From assembly GCA_964605385.1 (NCBI GenBank), contig CAZSCK010000018.1, positions 1 to 40,928 on the forward strand: a DNA stretch of 40,928 nucleotides, given 5' to 3'. A program made the translations under genes and the position numbers. The notes beneath the pieces were generated by a model. The model saw nothing but the letters and a program-made list of their open reading frames with translations, was not told the origin of the DNA and did not search any database. Positions 1 through 8,294 of the stretch are shown here, in pieces. Position 1 is the first letter of the stretch; every line of letters begins with the position of its first letter. Origin of the DNA: JAGLTQ01 sp964605385. GTDB taxonomy: Bacteria; Pseudomonadota; Gammaproteobacteria; UBA6429; Thiohalophilaceae.

Positions 1-41
1 GTATTTTATATGAAAATTCTTGAGAGAGAATATAGTGATGT

Positions 42-494
42 TTAAGAAAGTTTAGCTTTGATTTTTCCGCTTACTGCGCCCATGTCGGCTTTTCCTGCAA
101 GTTGAGGCTTGAGTAACCCCATGACTTTGCCCATGTCTTTCATTGCTTCAGCACCGGTGCTTGCAATGGCTTCGTTGATTAAAGTATCAATATCAGCATC
201 TGACATTTGTTCCGGCATGAATTCTTTAAGAATTTCGATTTCTTTAATTTCGATTTCAGCAAGCTCGTTACGACCGGCTTTTTCAAACTGCTCAATACTG
301 TCTTTACGCTGTTTCAGCATTTTTTCGAGTACAGTGATAATTTGATCGTCATCAAGCTCAATACGCTGATCAACTTCAATTTGCTTAATAGCAGCAGTTA
401 ACAGGCGCAAAGTACCAAGACGTTCTTTGTCTTTACTGCGCATGGCAGTTTTGACATCGTCAGTAATTCGAGTTTTGAGAGCAGAATCGGTCAT
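42..494 (-). CDS. yqeY: GatB/YqeY domain protein YqeY
   Basis: A 150-residue protein of the YqeY family, which is related to the tRNA-binding tail domain of GatB (amidotransferase subunit B). Its exact role is not settled; a link to tRNA or aminoacylation is inferred from the shared domain. The family features are the lysine-rich N-terminal helix, the LGTLRLL segment near residue 30 and the C-terminal part with MGKVMG and SGKIKAKL. Length is usual for the family. It starts at an ATG 51 bases downstream of the rpsU stop on the same strand, the classical rpsU-yqeY order; dnaG often follows and may lie just beyond the left edge. Identification is firm, function is not. Confidence 0.95.
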   Translation of the reverse strand: MTDSALKTRITDDVKTAMRSKDKERLGTLRLLTAAIKQIEVDQRIELDDDQIITVLEKMLKQRKDSIEQFEKAGRNELAEIEIKEIEILKEFMPEQMSDADIDTLINEAIASTGAEAMKDMGKVMGLLKPQLAGKADMGAVSGKIKAKLS

Positions 495-545
495 GAAGGC
501 GAAATAAAACCACCCTAAGAAATAGGGTAGTCTAAAATTCTATTC

Positions 546-761
546 TTAATATAAACGCTTAAGGCGATTGCGATCGCGAGACGTTTTCTTAAGGTTGCGC
601 TTAACAGCAGCAGCTTTTTCACGTTTGCGAACAGCAGTTGGTTTTTCGTAGAATTCGCGGCGGCGAACTTCTGATAAAACACCAGCTTTTTCACAAGAAC
701 GCTTGAAGCGACGTAGAGCGACATCAAATGGTTCGTTTTCTTTTACGCGTACAGCAGGCAT
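546..761 (-). CDS. rpsU: 30S ribosomal protein S21
   Basis: A 71-residue, very basic protein that matches bS21 over its whole length: it opens MPAVRVKENEPFDVALRRFK and has the arginine/lysine-rich C-terminus ending RNRLKRLY. S21 binds the 30S platform near the anti-Shine-Dalgarno end of 16S rRNA and takes part in initiation. A good ribosome binding site (AAGGA) lies about 5 bases before the ATG. It heads the operon with yqeY and is divergent from tsaD, with about 108 bases between the two starts. This pairing is typical of gammaproteobacteria. Confidence 0.98.
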   Translation of the reverse strand: MPAVRVKENEPFDVALRRFKRSCEKAGVLSEVRRREFYEKPTAVRKREKAAAVKRNLKKTSRDRNRLKRLY

Positions 762-869
762 GTAATCCTTACCTCTAAAAATTTATTGCAAATGAGAAAG
801 CGCGCAAGTTTAATCCCTGTAAGGCTAAAAAGCAAAGATCCAGAACCAAAAGAGTGAAATAATAGTGAT

Positions 870-1883
870 ATGTTGATATTAGGAATAGAAACCTCCTGCG
901 ATGAGACAGGAATAGCTCTTTTCGATAGCGAAAAGGGACTTTTGGCCGATGCTTTATATAGTCAGATTGCGATCCATGCGGAATACGGCGGAGTTGTGCC
1001 TGAATTGGCCTCGCGTGATCATATCCGTAAAACACTGCCTTTAATTAAGCAGGTTTTTGCTGAAGCGGGGGTTACAGCGAAAAATTTAGAAGGCGTGGCG
1101 TATACCGCCGGTCCCGGTCTGGCAGGTGCACTGCTTGTTGGTGCAGGAATTGCGCGTAGTTTGGCGTATGGCTGGGATATTCCAGCCGTTGCTGTGCACC
1201 ATATGGAAGGTCATTTATTAGCGCCTATGCTCGAAGAGAATCCGCCTGAATTTCCTTTTATTGCTTTACTGGTGTCAGGTGGTCATACCATGTTGGTGAA
1301 CGTAGAGGGTATTGGAAAATATCAGTTGCTTGGTGACTCATTAGATGATGCGGCGGGTGAAGCCTTTGATAAAACTGCTAAAATGCTCGGGTTAGCTTAT
1401 CCTGGCGGTCCTGCTGTGGCGAAATTAGCGGAGAAAGGTGAAGTGGGGCGTTATAAATTTCCACGACCGATGTGTGATCGCCCCGGATTAGATTTTAGTT
1501 TCAGCGGCCTAAAAACATTTACTTTAAATACCCTGCAAAAAAGCGATAAAAGTGAACAAACCAAAGCAGATATTGCCTGTGCTTTTGAAATCGCGGTGGT
1601 TGAGACATTGGCTATTAAATGTCGTCGAGCATTACAACAGACCCATTCAACACGTCTGGTTATTGCCGGCGGAGTAAGTGCTAACACACGGCTGCGTCAA
1701 GGCTTAGAAAAAATGGTGAAAAAAGAAAAGGCAAAGGTCTATTACCCAAGGCTGGAATTTTGCACCGATAATGGTGCCATGATTGCTTTTGCAGGTTGTC
1801 AGCGATTAGTTGCAGGACAACATGAAAATCTGGAGTTTAATGCCAAACCACGTTGGGATTTGGAATCGCTTGAAGCTGTTTGA
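870..1883 (+). CDS. tsaD: tRNA N6-adenosine threonylcarbamoyltransferase TsaD
   Basis: TsaD (Kae1/Qri7 family, formerly Gcp) transfers threonylcarbamoyl from threonylcarbamoyl-AMP to A37 of ANN-reading tRNAs, working with TsaB and TsaE in the cytoplasm. Seen in the sequence: the N-terminal GIETSCDETG motif (residues 5-14), the metal-binding HHMEGH motif (His111 and His115), the VSGGHT loop near 136-140 and the C-terminal CTDNGAMIA nucleotide-site motif. The length of 337 residues is typical. It is divergent from rpsU. The Shine-Dalgarno sequence before the ATG is weak. Downstream it converges on plsY with a palindromic repeat between them. Confidence 0.98.
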   Translation: MLILGIETSCDETGIALFDSEKGLLADALYSQIAIHAEYGGVVPELASRDHIRKTLPLIKQVFAEAGVTAKNLEGVAYTAGPGLAGALLVGAGIARSLAYGWDIPAVAVHHMEGHLLAPMLEENPPEFPFIALLVSGGHTMLVNVEGIGKYQLLGDSLDDAAGEAFDKTAKMLGLAYPGGPAVAKLAEKGEVGRYKFPRPMCDRPGLDFSFSGLKTFTLNTLQKSDKSEQTKADIACAFEIAVVETLAIKCRRALQQTHSTRLVIAGGVSANTRLRQGLEKMVKKEKAKVYYPRLEFCTDNGAMIAFAGCQRLVAGQHENLEFNAKPRWDLESLEAV

Positions 1884-1909
1884 CCAATGACACAGAGAAA
1901 AAAATAAAT

Positions 1910-1984
1910 GTAGCCTGGATGAAGCACAACGAAATCCGGGGATTGTTTTTAACCGTTTCCCGGATTACATTTCATCCGGGCTAC
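1910..1984. repeat. Palindromic dispersed repeat (GTAGCC-type) between convergent genes
   Basis: About 75 bases with imperfect inverted arms: it opens GTAGCCTGGATGAAG and closes TTTCATCCGGGCTAC, with inner AATCCGGG / CCCGGATT arms. This looks like the small palindromic repeat known from many gammaproteobacterial genomes. It lies between the stops of tsaD and plsY, where the transcribed hairpin could also act as a bidirectional terminator. There is no U-tract of note, so the terminator role is inferred. Confidence 0.8.
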
Positions 1985-1991
1985 TGTAATT

Positions 1992-2606
1992 TTAAGGTTT
2001 ATCGGTTCCAATGGCGTCTTCTGTCCCTTTAAGCATATTTTGAATATTGGAACGATGGCGCCAGAATAAAATTACGGTCATTACAACAGTGATGCTAATC
2101 GTGGCCACATCATTGAACCAATACCAAACATAAACCGGTGCCAATGCTGTCGCGACCAGGGCAGAAAGTGAAGATATTTTGATGATTTTTGCCATGAACA
2201 ACCAAGTACCAGCAGTTGCCAGTCCAATCCACCAGGAAAACCCGAACATCACGCCCAGCATAGTGGCAACGCCTTTACCGCCTTTAAACTGAAAAAAGAC
2301 AGGGTAAAGATGGCCGAGAAAAGCTGCTATTCCGACAAGTGCCAGTGTCAGCACACTCATATCTAAAAAATATTTAACAATCAGTACGGGAATTAAGCCT
2401 TTTATCATGTCTCCTGCCAGAGTGATGGCCGCCGCTTTTTTGCCACCAAAGCGTAAAACATTGGTTGCGCCCGGATTGCCAGAGCCTTCACCACGTGGGT
2501 CGGGTAGCCCCATAATTTTGCAAACAATAATGGCGGAAGAAAGTGAGCCAATTAAATAAGCGGCAAAAATAAAGATGTAGTCGAGATTTTCTAATTGTAT
2601 ATTCAT
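1992..2606 (-). CDS. plsY: Glycerol-3-phosphate acyltransferase PlsY
   Basis: PlsY is an inner-membrane enzyme that acylates glycerol-3-phosphate at position 1 from acyl-phosphate, the first step of phospholipid synthesis with PlsX. Seen: the GSGNPGATNVLR motif (residues 41-52), the FKGGKGVATMLG motif near 107-118 and five or so hydrophobic segments in 204 residues, all as in the family. It is transcribed away from folB, with 80 bases between the two starts. Confidence 0.97.
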   Translation of the reverse strand: MNIQLENLDYIFIFAAYLIGSLSSAIIVCKIMGLPDPRGEGSGNPGATNVLRFGGKKAAAITLAGDMIKGLIPVLIVKYFLDMSVLTLALVGIAAFLGHLYPVFFQFKGGKGVATMLGVMFGFSWWIGLATAGTWLFMAKIIKISSLSALVATALAPVYVWYWFNDVATISITVVMTVILFWRHRSNIQNMLKGTEDAIGTDKP

Positions 2607-2686
2607 GCGCTAAAGGTACAAGATTTATGGGGGAGGAGACAAGAAAAAACTAAAAATTTAATCCTCTATGCTGTATCTTTGCGCCC

Positions 2687-3043
2687 ATGGATATTATTTT
2701 TCTTAACGATTTAAAAATTGAAACCATCATTGGCATTTATGACTGGGAACGTGAAACCAAACAGACCATTAGTCTGGATTTGGAAATGGCGACCGACATT
2801 AAAAAAGCGGCTGAAACAGATGATATCGAAAATACACTTGATTACAAAGCCGTATCAAAACGTTTAATTAGCTTTGTTGAAGAGAGTGAATTTTTATTAG
2901 TCGAGCGTTTAGCTGAAGAATGTGCACAAATTATCCTTAATGAATTTAATGTACCCTGGGTGCGTTTAAAACTGAATAAAGGTGAGGCGGTACGTGGAGC
3001 GAGTGGTGTAGGTATTTTAATTGAACGTGGCACCAGGCAATAA
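2687..3043 (+). CDS. folB: Dihydroneopterin aldolase FolB
   Basis: Converts 7,8-dihydroneopterin to 6-hydroxymethyl-7,8-dihydropterin and glycolaldehyde in folate synthesis. The 118 residues follow the family from end to end: IIGIYDWERETKQ near residue 15, TLDYKAV near 50, and the C-terminal KLNKGEAVRGASGVGI with the conserved Lys. It is followed 15 bases later by folK, so the two consecutive enzymes are almost certainly co-transcribed. Confidence 0.96.
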   Translation: MDIIFLNDLKIETIIGIYDWERETKQTISLDLEMATDIKKAAETDDIENTLDYKAVSKRLISFVEESEFLLVERLAEECAQIILNEFNVPWVRLKLNKGEAVRGASGVGILIERGTRQ

Positions 3044-3058
3044 TATAGCTTTATAAAT

Positions 3059-3547
3059 ATGGCTAAAATTTATATCAGCATTGGCAGTAATATAGATACG
3101 GAAAAAAATATCCGTTTAGCTGTTCATGCGTTAGAGGAGCATTACGGTAAACTCATTCTTTCTTCCGTTTATGAAAGTGAAGCAGTAGGATTTGATGGTG
3201 GCAACTTTTTAAATTTAGTTGCAGGATTAAAAACTGAAGAAGATGTCCATACGGTTGTAGCAACATTACGAAAAATTGAAGATGAAAACGGTCGAGATCG
3301 TAGTAGCCCTCGTTTTTCGCCACGAACTGTTGATCTTGATTTACTACTCTATGATGATCTCATTCTTCATGAAGATGACTTAGAGTTACCACGAGATGAA
3401 ATCACCAAAAATGCGTTTGTTTTACTTCCCCTTGATGAAATAGCATCACAGTTAATTCATCCTGTATCAGGAAAAACCATGTGTGATCATTGGTTGAGCT
3501 TTGACAAAGATTCACAAAAGCTTTGGATTATTGATTTTAAAGTCTGA
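3059..3547 (+). CDS. folK: 6-hydroxymethyl-7,8-dihydropterin pyrophosphokinase (HPPK)
   Basis: Transfers pyrophosphate from ATP to the FolB product, giving the substrate of dihydropteroate synthase. Seen: the N-terminal ISIGSN (residues 6-11) and the HPPK signature around residues 79-100, with SPRTVDLDLLLYDD. Asp92 and Asp94 correspond to the two magnesium ligands. Length of 162 residues is normal. It is the second gene of the folB-folK unit and converges on the pteridine reductase gene with an 8-base gap. Confidence 0.97.
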   Translation: MAKIYISIGSNIDTEKNIRLAVHALEEHYGKLILSSVYESEAVGFDGGNFLNLVAGLKTEEDVHTVVATLRKIEDENGRDRSSPRFSPRTVDLDLLLYDDLILHEDDLELPRDEITKNAFVLLPLDEIASQLIHPVSGKTMCDHWLSFDKDSQKLWIIDFKV

Positions 3548-3555
3548 ATTGATTT

Positions 3556-4290
3556 TTATGAATTAAGGCTACGACCACCGTCAACAGCAATAATTTGTCC
3601 GGTGACATATCCTGCATCTTTAATTAAATATAAAATTGTTTTTGATATGTCATTGGGTTCACCCTGACGTTTTAAAAAGGTGCGTGAAACGATGCGCTGT
3701 TTTGCTACTTCATCTAAATTTTCTGGCCAGAGTATTGCACCTGGAGCAACAGCATTTACTCTAATTTCAGGTCCAAGCTCACAGGCTAACGATTTTGTCA
3801 TCATTGCAAGTCCGGCTTTCGCCATGCTGTAAATTGGAAAAGTTTTTAATGGGCGTTCGGCGTGAATATCAACAATATTGATAATGCAGCCGTTGTTCTT
3901 TTTTAAATGAGGAGCTGCTGCCTGAGATAAAAAGAAAGGTGCTTTGAGGTTTGAGCCAATAAGATCATCCCATTGAGCTTCTGTTGTTTTGCCCATTTTT
4001 GTAGGGTAAAAACTCGATGCATTATTAATTAAAACATCTAATCGTCCCCATGCTTTAACAGATGCCTCAATAAGTGCAGGTAAACCATTGGTAATATGTA
4101 AATCGGCCTGGATAAGAATGACAGAGTTTTCACGTTTGTCATTAAGTTCTTTTTGTACTGCCTGTGCTTTTTCACGCGAGCCACGGTAATGCAACACAAT
4201 ATTCATTCCATTTTGATGTAGTAATTTTGCTGTTGTTGCACCAATGCGGTGTGCTGCACCGGTGATTAAAACAACGGGGATATCTGACAT
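3556..4290 (-). CDS. folM: Pteridine reductase / FolM-like short-chain dehydrogenase
   Basis: A 244-residue SDR that carries pteridine-reductase features instead of the general SDR ones. The nucleotide motif is TGAAHRIG (residues 10-17, TGxxxRIG), followed by HYRGS (34-38). The catalytic set is Asp141-Tyr154-Lys158, with Asp where most SDRs have Ser; the D-13-Y-4-K spacing is that of trypanosomatid PTR1. The role would be NADPH-dependent reduction of dihydromonapterin or dihydrofolate. The neighbouring folB and folK support a pterin substrate. I chose the ATG at 4290 because AAGGAT lies about 10 bases before it; a longer frame reaches 4380 but adds 30 residues unlike the family and would overlap the divergent gene. 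Confidence 0.85.
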   Translation of the reverse strand: MSDIPVVLITGAAHRIGATTAKLLHQNGMNIVLHYRGSREKAQAVQKELNDKRENSVILIQADLHITNGLPALIEASVKAWGRLDVLINNASSFYPTKMGKTTEAQWDDLIGSNLKAPFFLSQAAAPHLKKNNGCIINIVDIHAERPLKTFPIYSMAKAGLAMMTKSLACELGPEIRVNAVAPGAILWPENLDEVAKQRIVSRTFLKRQGEPNDISKTILYLIKDAGYVTGQIIAVDGGRSLNS

Positions 4291-4353
4291 TTGTGTTATC
4301 CTTGAATGAATTTCATTCACTGTAACACAAGCAATTAGGTCTAGTCTGTTTTC

Positions 4354-5568
4354 ATGTCTTCCGATTCTTATAGCCAGCAACTTTACCAGTCATCACGTGA
4401 TTCGCAAGAATTGCCTGCTCCTGCTGAAGAAGCGCAACAGCATAGTGAAGAATTAATTATGCTGATTAAGAATGAAATTGAACAAAATGGCGGGGCAATA
4501 TCATTCCAGCGATATATGGAACTTGTACTTTATGCACCAGGATTAGGCTATTACGCAGCAGGTAGTATTAAGTTGGGAGAAGAGGGTGACTTTATTACCG
4601 CACCTGAAATTTCATCGTTATTTTCACAAGCATTAGCGAATGCAGTTTTACCCGTATGGAATTCAGAACAAATTATTCTGGAAGTGGGTGCGGGGCGTGG
4701 ACGCATGGCAGCCGATATTTTGGTTTATCTGAAACAGAAAAATAAACTACCAAAAGAATACTGGATTCTGGAACTGAGTGCTGATTTACGTGAACGGCAA
4801 AAAGTTACTATTGAAAAAATTATTCCTGAATTTATAGATAATATTAAATGGCTGGATGTTTTACCGGAACAGTTTTCGGGTGTGGTTTTGGCCAATGAAT
4901 TATTAGATGCGATGCCTGTTCAATTATTTCAGAAAAAAGAAAATGATATTAACGAGATTAATGTTGTATGGCTCGATGATAAGTTTGCTTTTCAATTAAA
5001 ATCAAGTTTTGATGAACGGTTAGTTCATCGGGTAAAAAATATTGAAACCGAGCTAGAAAGACAGTTTGATTCTGGTTATGTTTCTGAAATTAATTTTACC
5101 GCAGAAGACTGGATAAAAAGTATTGCTGAAAGCTTGCAGCAAGGAATTATTATTTTAATTGATTATGGTTTTCCTCGGCACGAGTATTATCATGCGCAAC
5201 GCAACCAGGGCACATTGATGTGTCACTACCGACATCGTACACATCCAGATGCATTTGTTTATCCTGGTTTGCAAGATATAACTGCTCATGTTGATTTTAC
5301 TGCCATGGCAGATGCCGCATTAGAGTCTGATTTAAAAGTTATAGGGTATACCAATCAGGTGAGTTTTTTAATGGGTGCAGGTTTATTAGAACTTGCCGCA
5401 TTAAATAATGAAAGTGATGTGCAGCAGCAAATGGAAGTGGCATCACAAATTAAAAAGTTAACTTTACCGCATGAAATGGGTGAGTTATTTAAGGTGATTG
5501 GTTTTAGTAAAAATTGTGATATTTCGTTGCCTGCATTTAGTTTTAGAGACTTACGTGAGTATTTATAA
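4354..5568 (+). CDS. MidA-family class I SAM-dependent methyltransferase
   Basis: A 404-residue protein of the MidA/NDUFAF7 family (formerly DUF185). The eukaryotic member methylates an arginine of a complex I subunit; the bacterial substrate is unknown to me. Seen: SFQRYMELVLYAPGLGYY (50-67), the SAM-binding EVGAGRGR (110-117), and the later ANELLDAMPVQ and LIDYGFPRHEYY segments typical of the family. The first 30 residues are polar and not conserved, so Met36 is a possible alternative start. Divergent from the pteridine reductase gene. An arginine methyltransferase role is inferred from the family. Confidence 0.88.
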   Translation: MSSDSYSQQLYQSSRDSQELPAPAEEAQQHSEELIMLIKNEIEQNGGAISFQRYMELVLYAPGLGYYAAGSIKLGEEGDFITAPEISSLFSQALANAVLPVWNSEQIILEVGAGRGRMAADILVYLKQKNKLPKEYWILELSADLRERQKVTIEKIIPEFIDNIKWLDVLPEQFSGVVLANELLDAMPVQLFQKKENDINEINVVWLDDKFAFQLKSSFDERLVHRVKNIETELERQFDSGYVSEINFTAEDWIKSIAESLQQGIIILIDYGFPRHEYYHAQRNQGTLMCHYRHRTHPDAFVYPGLQDITAHVDFTAMADAALESDLKVIGYTNQVSFLMGAGLLELAALNNESDVQQQMEVASQIKKLTLPHEMGELFKVIGFSKNCDISLPAFSFRDLREYL

Positions 5569-5573
5569 TTCTT

Positions 5574-5658
5574 GTCATTGCGAGTGAAACAAAGCAATCT
5601 CTTGATAAGTGGTTTTAAAATTGAGATTGCCACGGTCATTTTATTCCCTCACAATGAC
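5574..5658. repeat. GTCATTGCGA-type palindromic repeat, copy 1
   Basis: About 85 bases that open GTCATTGCGAG and close CAATGAC, with inner GCAATCTC and GAGATTGC arms, so the transcript can fold into a long hairpin. A second copy lies at 25951-26039. The type resembles the small non-autonomous palindromic elements scattered in several gammaproteobacterial genomes. No target-site duplication is clear. Confidence 0.8.
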
Positions 5659-5699
5659 CGTGCTGTTTAGTTTTAAGAGAGATATAAAAAGGAAATAAA

Positions 5700-6506
5700 A
5701 TGTTTTTCTGGCAAATAGTTGTACTGGCATTAGTACAAGGCTTAACTGAATTTTTACCGATTTCAAGTTCAGCACATTTAATTCTTGTTCCAACATTAAG
5801 TAGTTGGCCGGATCAGGGCTTGGCCTTTGACGTTGTAATGCATCTTGGAACCTTAACGGCGGTTGTCTGGTATTTCAAAAAAGATGTTGTTCAGTTAAGT
5901 ATTGACTGGACGCAGTCATGTATTAAAAAACAAACAGTGGGTGAGAGTCGTTTAGCCTGGATGGTTATTATTGCTACCATCCCTGTTGGTGCAGCCGGGT
6001 TATTATTGAATGATATTGTGGATAATGTTTTACGTTCTCCTGTTGTTATTGCATGGGCAACTATTGGTTTTGGTTTGTTATTAGGTTTGTCAGATTATGT
6101 GGGTAAAAATAAAAAGACTCAGACCAATGAACATCAACTGAGCTGGAAAAATGGCATTATGATTGGCTTTGCTCAAGCGTTAGCTCTTATCCCTGGCACC
6201 TCACGTTCAGGTATTACCATGACAGCAGGTTTGTTTTCGGGTTTAACCAGGCAAGCTGCCGCTCGATTTTCATTTTTACTTTCGATACCGACTATTTTAA
6301 TGGCTGGAGGCTATAAAACTCTAAAACTTATTCAGGAAGGCAATGGTGTCGACTGGTTTTCTTTAGGTCTGGGATATTTTTTATCAGCTGTCTCTGCTTA
6401 CATCTGTATTCATTACTTTCTTAAAATGCTGGAACGTATCGGTATGACACCGTTTGTTATTTATCGTGTGGCGCAAGGTTTTATTTTGTTGTACTTATTT
6501 TCATAA
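5700..6506 (+). CDS. uppP: Undecaprenyl-diphosphatase UppP (BacA)
   Basis: Removes a phosphate from undecaprenyl diphosphate to recycle the lipid carrier of peptidoglycan and other envelope polymers; it acts in the inner membrane and gives bacitracin tolerance when abundant. Seen: the first motif LTEFLPISSSAHL (residues 15-27), the second motif PGTSRSGIT near residue 165, and about eight hydrophobic segments in 268 residues. An AGGA site precedes the ATG. The stop codon lies in the first unit of a short tandem repeat. Confidence 0.97.
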   Translation: MFFWQIVVLALVQGLTEFLPISSSAHLILVPTLSSWPDQGLAFDVVMHLGTLTAVVWYFKKDVVQLSIDWTQSCIKKQTVGESRLAWMVIIATIPVGAAGLLLNDIVDNVLRSPVVIAWATIGFGLLLGLSDYVGKNKKTQTNEHQLSWKNGIMIGFAQALALIPGTSRSGITMTAGLFSGLTRQAAARFSFLLSIPTILMAGGYKTLKLIQEGNGVDWFSLGLGYFLSAVSAYICIHYFLKMLERIGMTPFVIYRVAQGFILLYLFS

Positions 6507-6540
6507 CACCGCATTTTCATAACACCGCATTTTCATAACA
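6498..6540. repeat. 16-base tandem repeat over the uppP stop codon
   Basis: The unit TTTTCATAACACCGCA occurs twice in full (6498-6513, 6514-6529) and then as an 11-base partial copy (6530-6540). The first unit contains the last codons and TAA stop of uppP. This looks like slippage duplication. No function is visible. Confidence 0.9.
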
Positions 6541-6563
6541 TAAAGTTTTCTTAAAATTAATAA

Positions 6564-6947
6564 ATGTTACGTTATTTTAAATTATGGGTAAGTATTGGCT
6601 GGACAATGGTTGTTTTGTTGAGTTATTTTTCCCTGGTATCTAATCCACCTGAATTTGATATTAAGTTTGAATATTTTGATAAGGTAAGACACTTTATCGC
6701 ATATTTTATTTTAATGACCTGGTTTTCTCAGTTATATCAAACATCGCGTCTGCGATTATTTTACGTATTATTTTTTATCTTTATGGGTGTGATATTAGAA
6801 ATATTACAGGGTTTAGGTGGGGTACGCTATTTTGAATATTACGATATGTTAGCAAACTCTCTGGGCGTAGCTTTTGCATGGATAGTAACCAAAGGAAGTT
6901 TGAAAAATGGCTTACTATCTTTTGAAAAGATAGTTTTAAAAGAGTAA
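6564..6947 (+). CDS. VanZ-like family membrane protein
   Basis: A 127-residue protein with four hydrophobic segments (about residues 5-25, 42-60, 67-88, 97-112). The VanZ-like pattern is present: FDKVRHFIAYFIL near 38-50, EILQGL near 81-86 and DMLANSLG near 94-101. VanZ raises teicoplanin tolerance, but most family members have no known role. It starts 57 bases after uppP on the same strand; whether the neighbour implies an envelope role is only a guess. The end of the gene holds a 10-base inverted repeat followed by TTTT. Confidence 0.8.
   Translation: MLRYFKLWVSIGWTMVVLLSYFSLVSNPPEFDIKFEYFDKVRHFIAYFILMTWFSQLYQTSRLRLFYVLFFIFMGVILEILQGLGGVRYFEYYDMLANSLGVAFAWIVTKGSLKNGLLSFEKIVLKE
6914..6937 (+). 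terminator. Hairpin plus short U-run inside the end of the VanZ-like gene
   Basis: ACTATCTTTT (6914-6923) and AAAAGATAGT (6925-6934) are perfect inverted arms with a one-base centre, followed by TTTT at 6934-6937. A second small hairpin (ATAGAAT/ATTCTAT, 6947-6963) spans the facing stops of this gene and rimO. Together they may end transcription from both sides. The first arm is A/T-rich and lies in coding sequence, so this is tentative. Confidence 0.4.
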
Positions 6948-6954
6948 TAGAATT

Positions 6955-8289
6955 TTATTCTATGGGTTTTGCAATTAAATCATGTTCAGTTGCGGCAACA
7001 ATTTTTACATCAACAAAATCACCCAGCTCTACATTTTCAAAACCATCTAAAATAACTTCGCCATCAATTTCCGGGGCGTCGGCTTTGGATCGTGCAAGAA
7101 CCAAACCTTCTTCACCGTAACTATCGACTAACACGGTCATGGTTTGTCCGATCTTCTTTTGTAATTTATCGGCGCTGATTTGTGCTTGTAAATGCATAAA
7201 ACGTTCAAGCCGTTCTTGTTGGATTTCTTCAGGAACAAAATTACCTAATTCATTTGCTACTGCGCCTTCAACGGGGGAGTATGCAAAAGCACCTACACGA
7301 TCGAGTTGTGCTTCTTCAAGAAAATCGAGCAGCTCTTCAAACTCATCATCGGTTTCACCGGGGAAACCAACAATAAAGGTTGAACGTAAGGTAATGTCTG
7401 GGCAAATAGTTCGCCAGTTTTTAATCCGTTCAATGGTTTTATCAATATTGCCCGGACGTTTCATGGCTTTAAGAATTCTTGGGTTGGCATGTTGTAATGG
7501 AATATCCAAATAAGGAAGTATTTTTCCTTCAGCCATTAAGGGGATAACATGATCAACATGCGGATAAGGATAAACATAATGTAAACGTATCCATGGTGCT
7601 TGATCTCCACCAAGTTCACCAAGTGCCGCAGCAAGGTTTGTCATATGGGTTTTTATTGGTTTGCTACCCCAGAATCCCGTTTTATATTTTACGTCTACAC
7701 CATATGCACTGGTATCTTGTGAGATAACGAGCAGCTCTTTTACTCCACCGTTAATTAAATTTTCAGCCTCTTGCATCACATCGCCAATTTCACGACTAAC
7801 AAGATCGCCTCGTAGTGAAGGAATAATGCAAAAGGTACAGCGATGATTACAACCTTCGGATATTTTTAAATAAGCATAATGCTTTGGTGTAAGTTTAATT
7901 CCTGCATTAGGAACAAGGTCAGCAAAAGGATCATGCGGTTTAGGCAAATGATCGTGCACCACTTGCATAACTTCAGTAGCAGCATGTGGTCCAGTAACCG
8001 CCAATACATTAGGATAAGCTGTTTCAATGACGCCTTCTTTTGCACCGAGGCAACCAGTTACAATGACTTTTCCATTTTCAGCGAGAGCTTCACCAATCGC
8101 GTCCATGGATTCTTCAACTGCAGAGTCAATAAAGCCGCAGGTATTTACTATAACCAGTTCAGCATTTTCGTAACTATCGGTTATGTCATAACCTTCAGCA
8201 CGAAGTTGGGTCACGATATGTTCGGAATCGACTAATGCTTTGGGACAACCAAGACTAATAAAACCAACTTTAGGTGCTGCTTGAGACAT
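6955..8289 (-). CDS. rimO: Ribosomal protein S12 methylthiotransferase RimO
   Basis: A radical-SAM enzyme with two [4Fe-4S] clusters that methylthiolates the beta carbon of the conserved Asp of ribosomal protein S12. Seen in 444 residues: the N-terminal UPF0004 domain with Cys15, Cys51 and Cys80, the radical-SAM motif CNHRCTFC near residue 150, and a C-terminal TRAM domain. SLGCPKALVDSE at the start separates RimO from MiaB. No clear Shine-Dalgarno sequence precedes the ATG, and the preceding truncated desaturase gene ends only 5 bases before it, so the original leader may have been lost by deletion. Confidence 0.97.
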   Translation of the reverse strand: MSQAAPKVGFISLGCPKALVDSEHIVTQLRAEGYDITDSYENAELVIVNTCGFIDSAVEESMDAIGEALAENGKVIVTGCLGAKEGVIETAYPNVLAVTGPHAATEVMQVVHDHLPKPHDPFADLVPNAGIKLTPKHYAYLKISEGCNHRCTFCIIPSLRGDLVSREIGDVMQEAENLINGGVKELLVISQDTSAYGVDVKYKTGFWGSKPIKTHMTNLAAALGELGGDQAPWIRLHYVYPYPHVDHVIPLMAEGKILPYLDIPLQHANPRILKAMKRPGNIDKTIERIKNWRTICPDITLRSTFIVGFPGETDDEFEELLDFLEEAQLDRVGAFAYSPVEGAVANELGNFVPEEIQQERLERFMHLQAQISADKLQKKIGQTMTVLVDSYGEEGLVLARSKADAPEIDGEVILDGFENVELGDFVDVKIVAATEHDLIAKPIE

Positions 8290-8294
8290 AATAT

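Noticed and set aside
5355..5639. Minus-strand open frame of 94 codons at the end of the MidA-type gene
   Set aside because: It runs through the palindromic repeat and antisense to a conserved gene; composition is not protein-like.
6498..6540. Possible CRISPR-like repeat
   Set aside because: It is a direct tandem repeat with no spacers and only 2.7 units.
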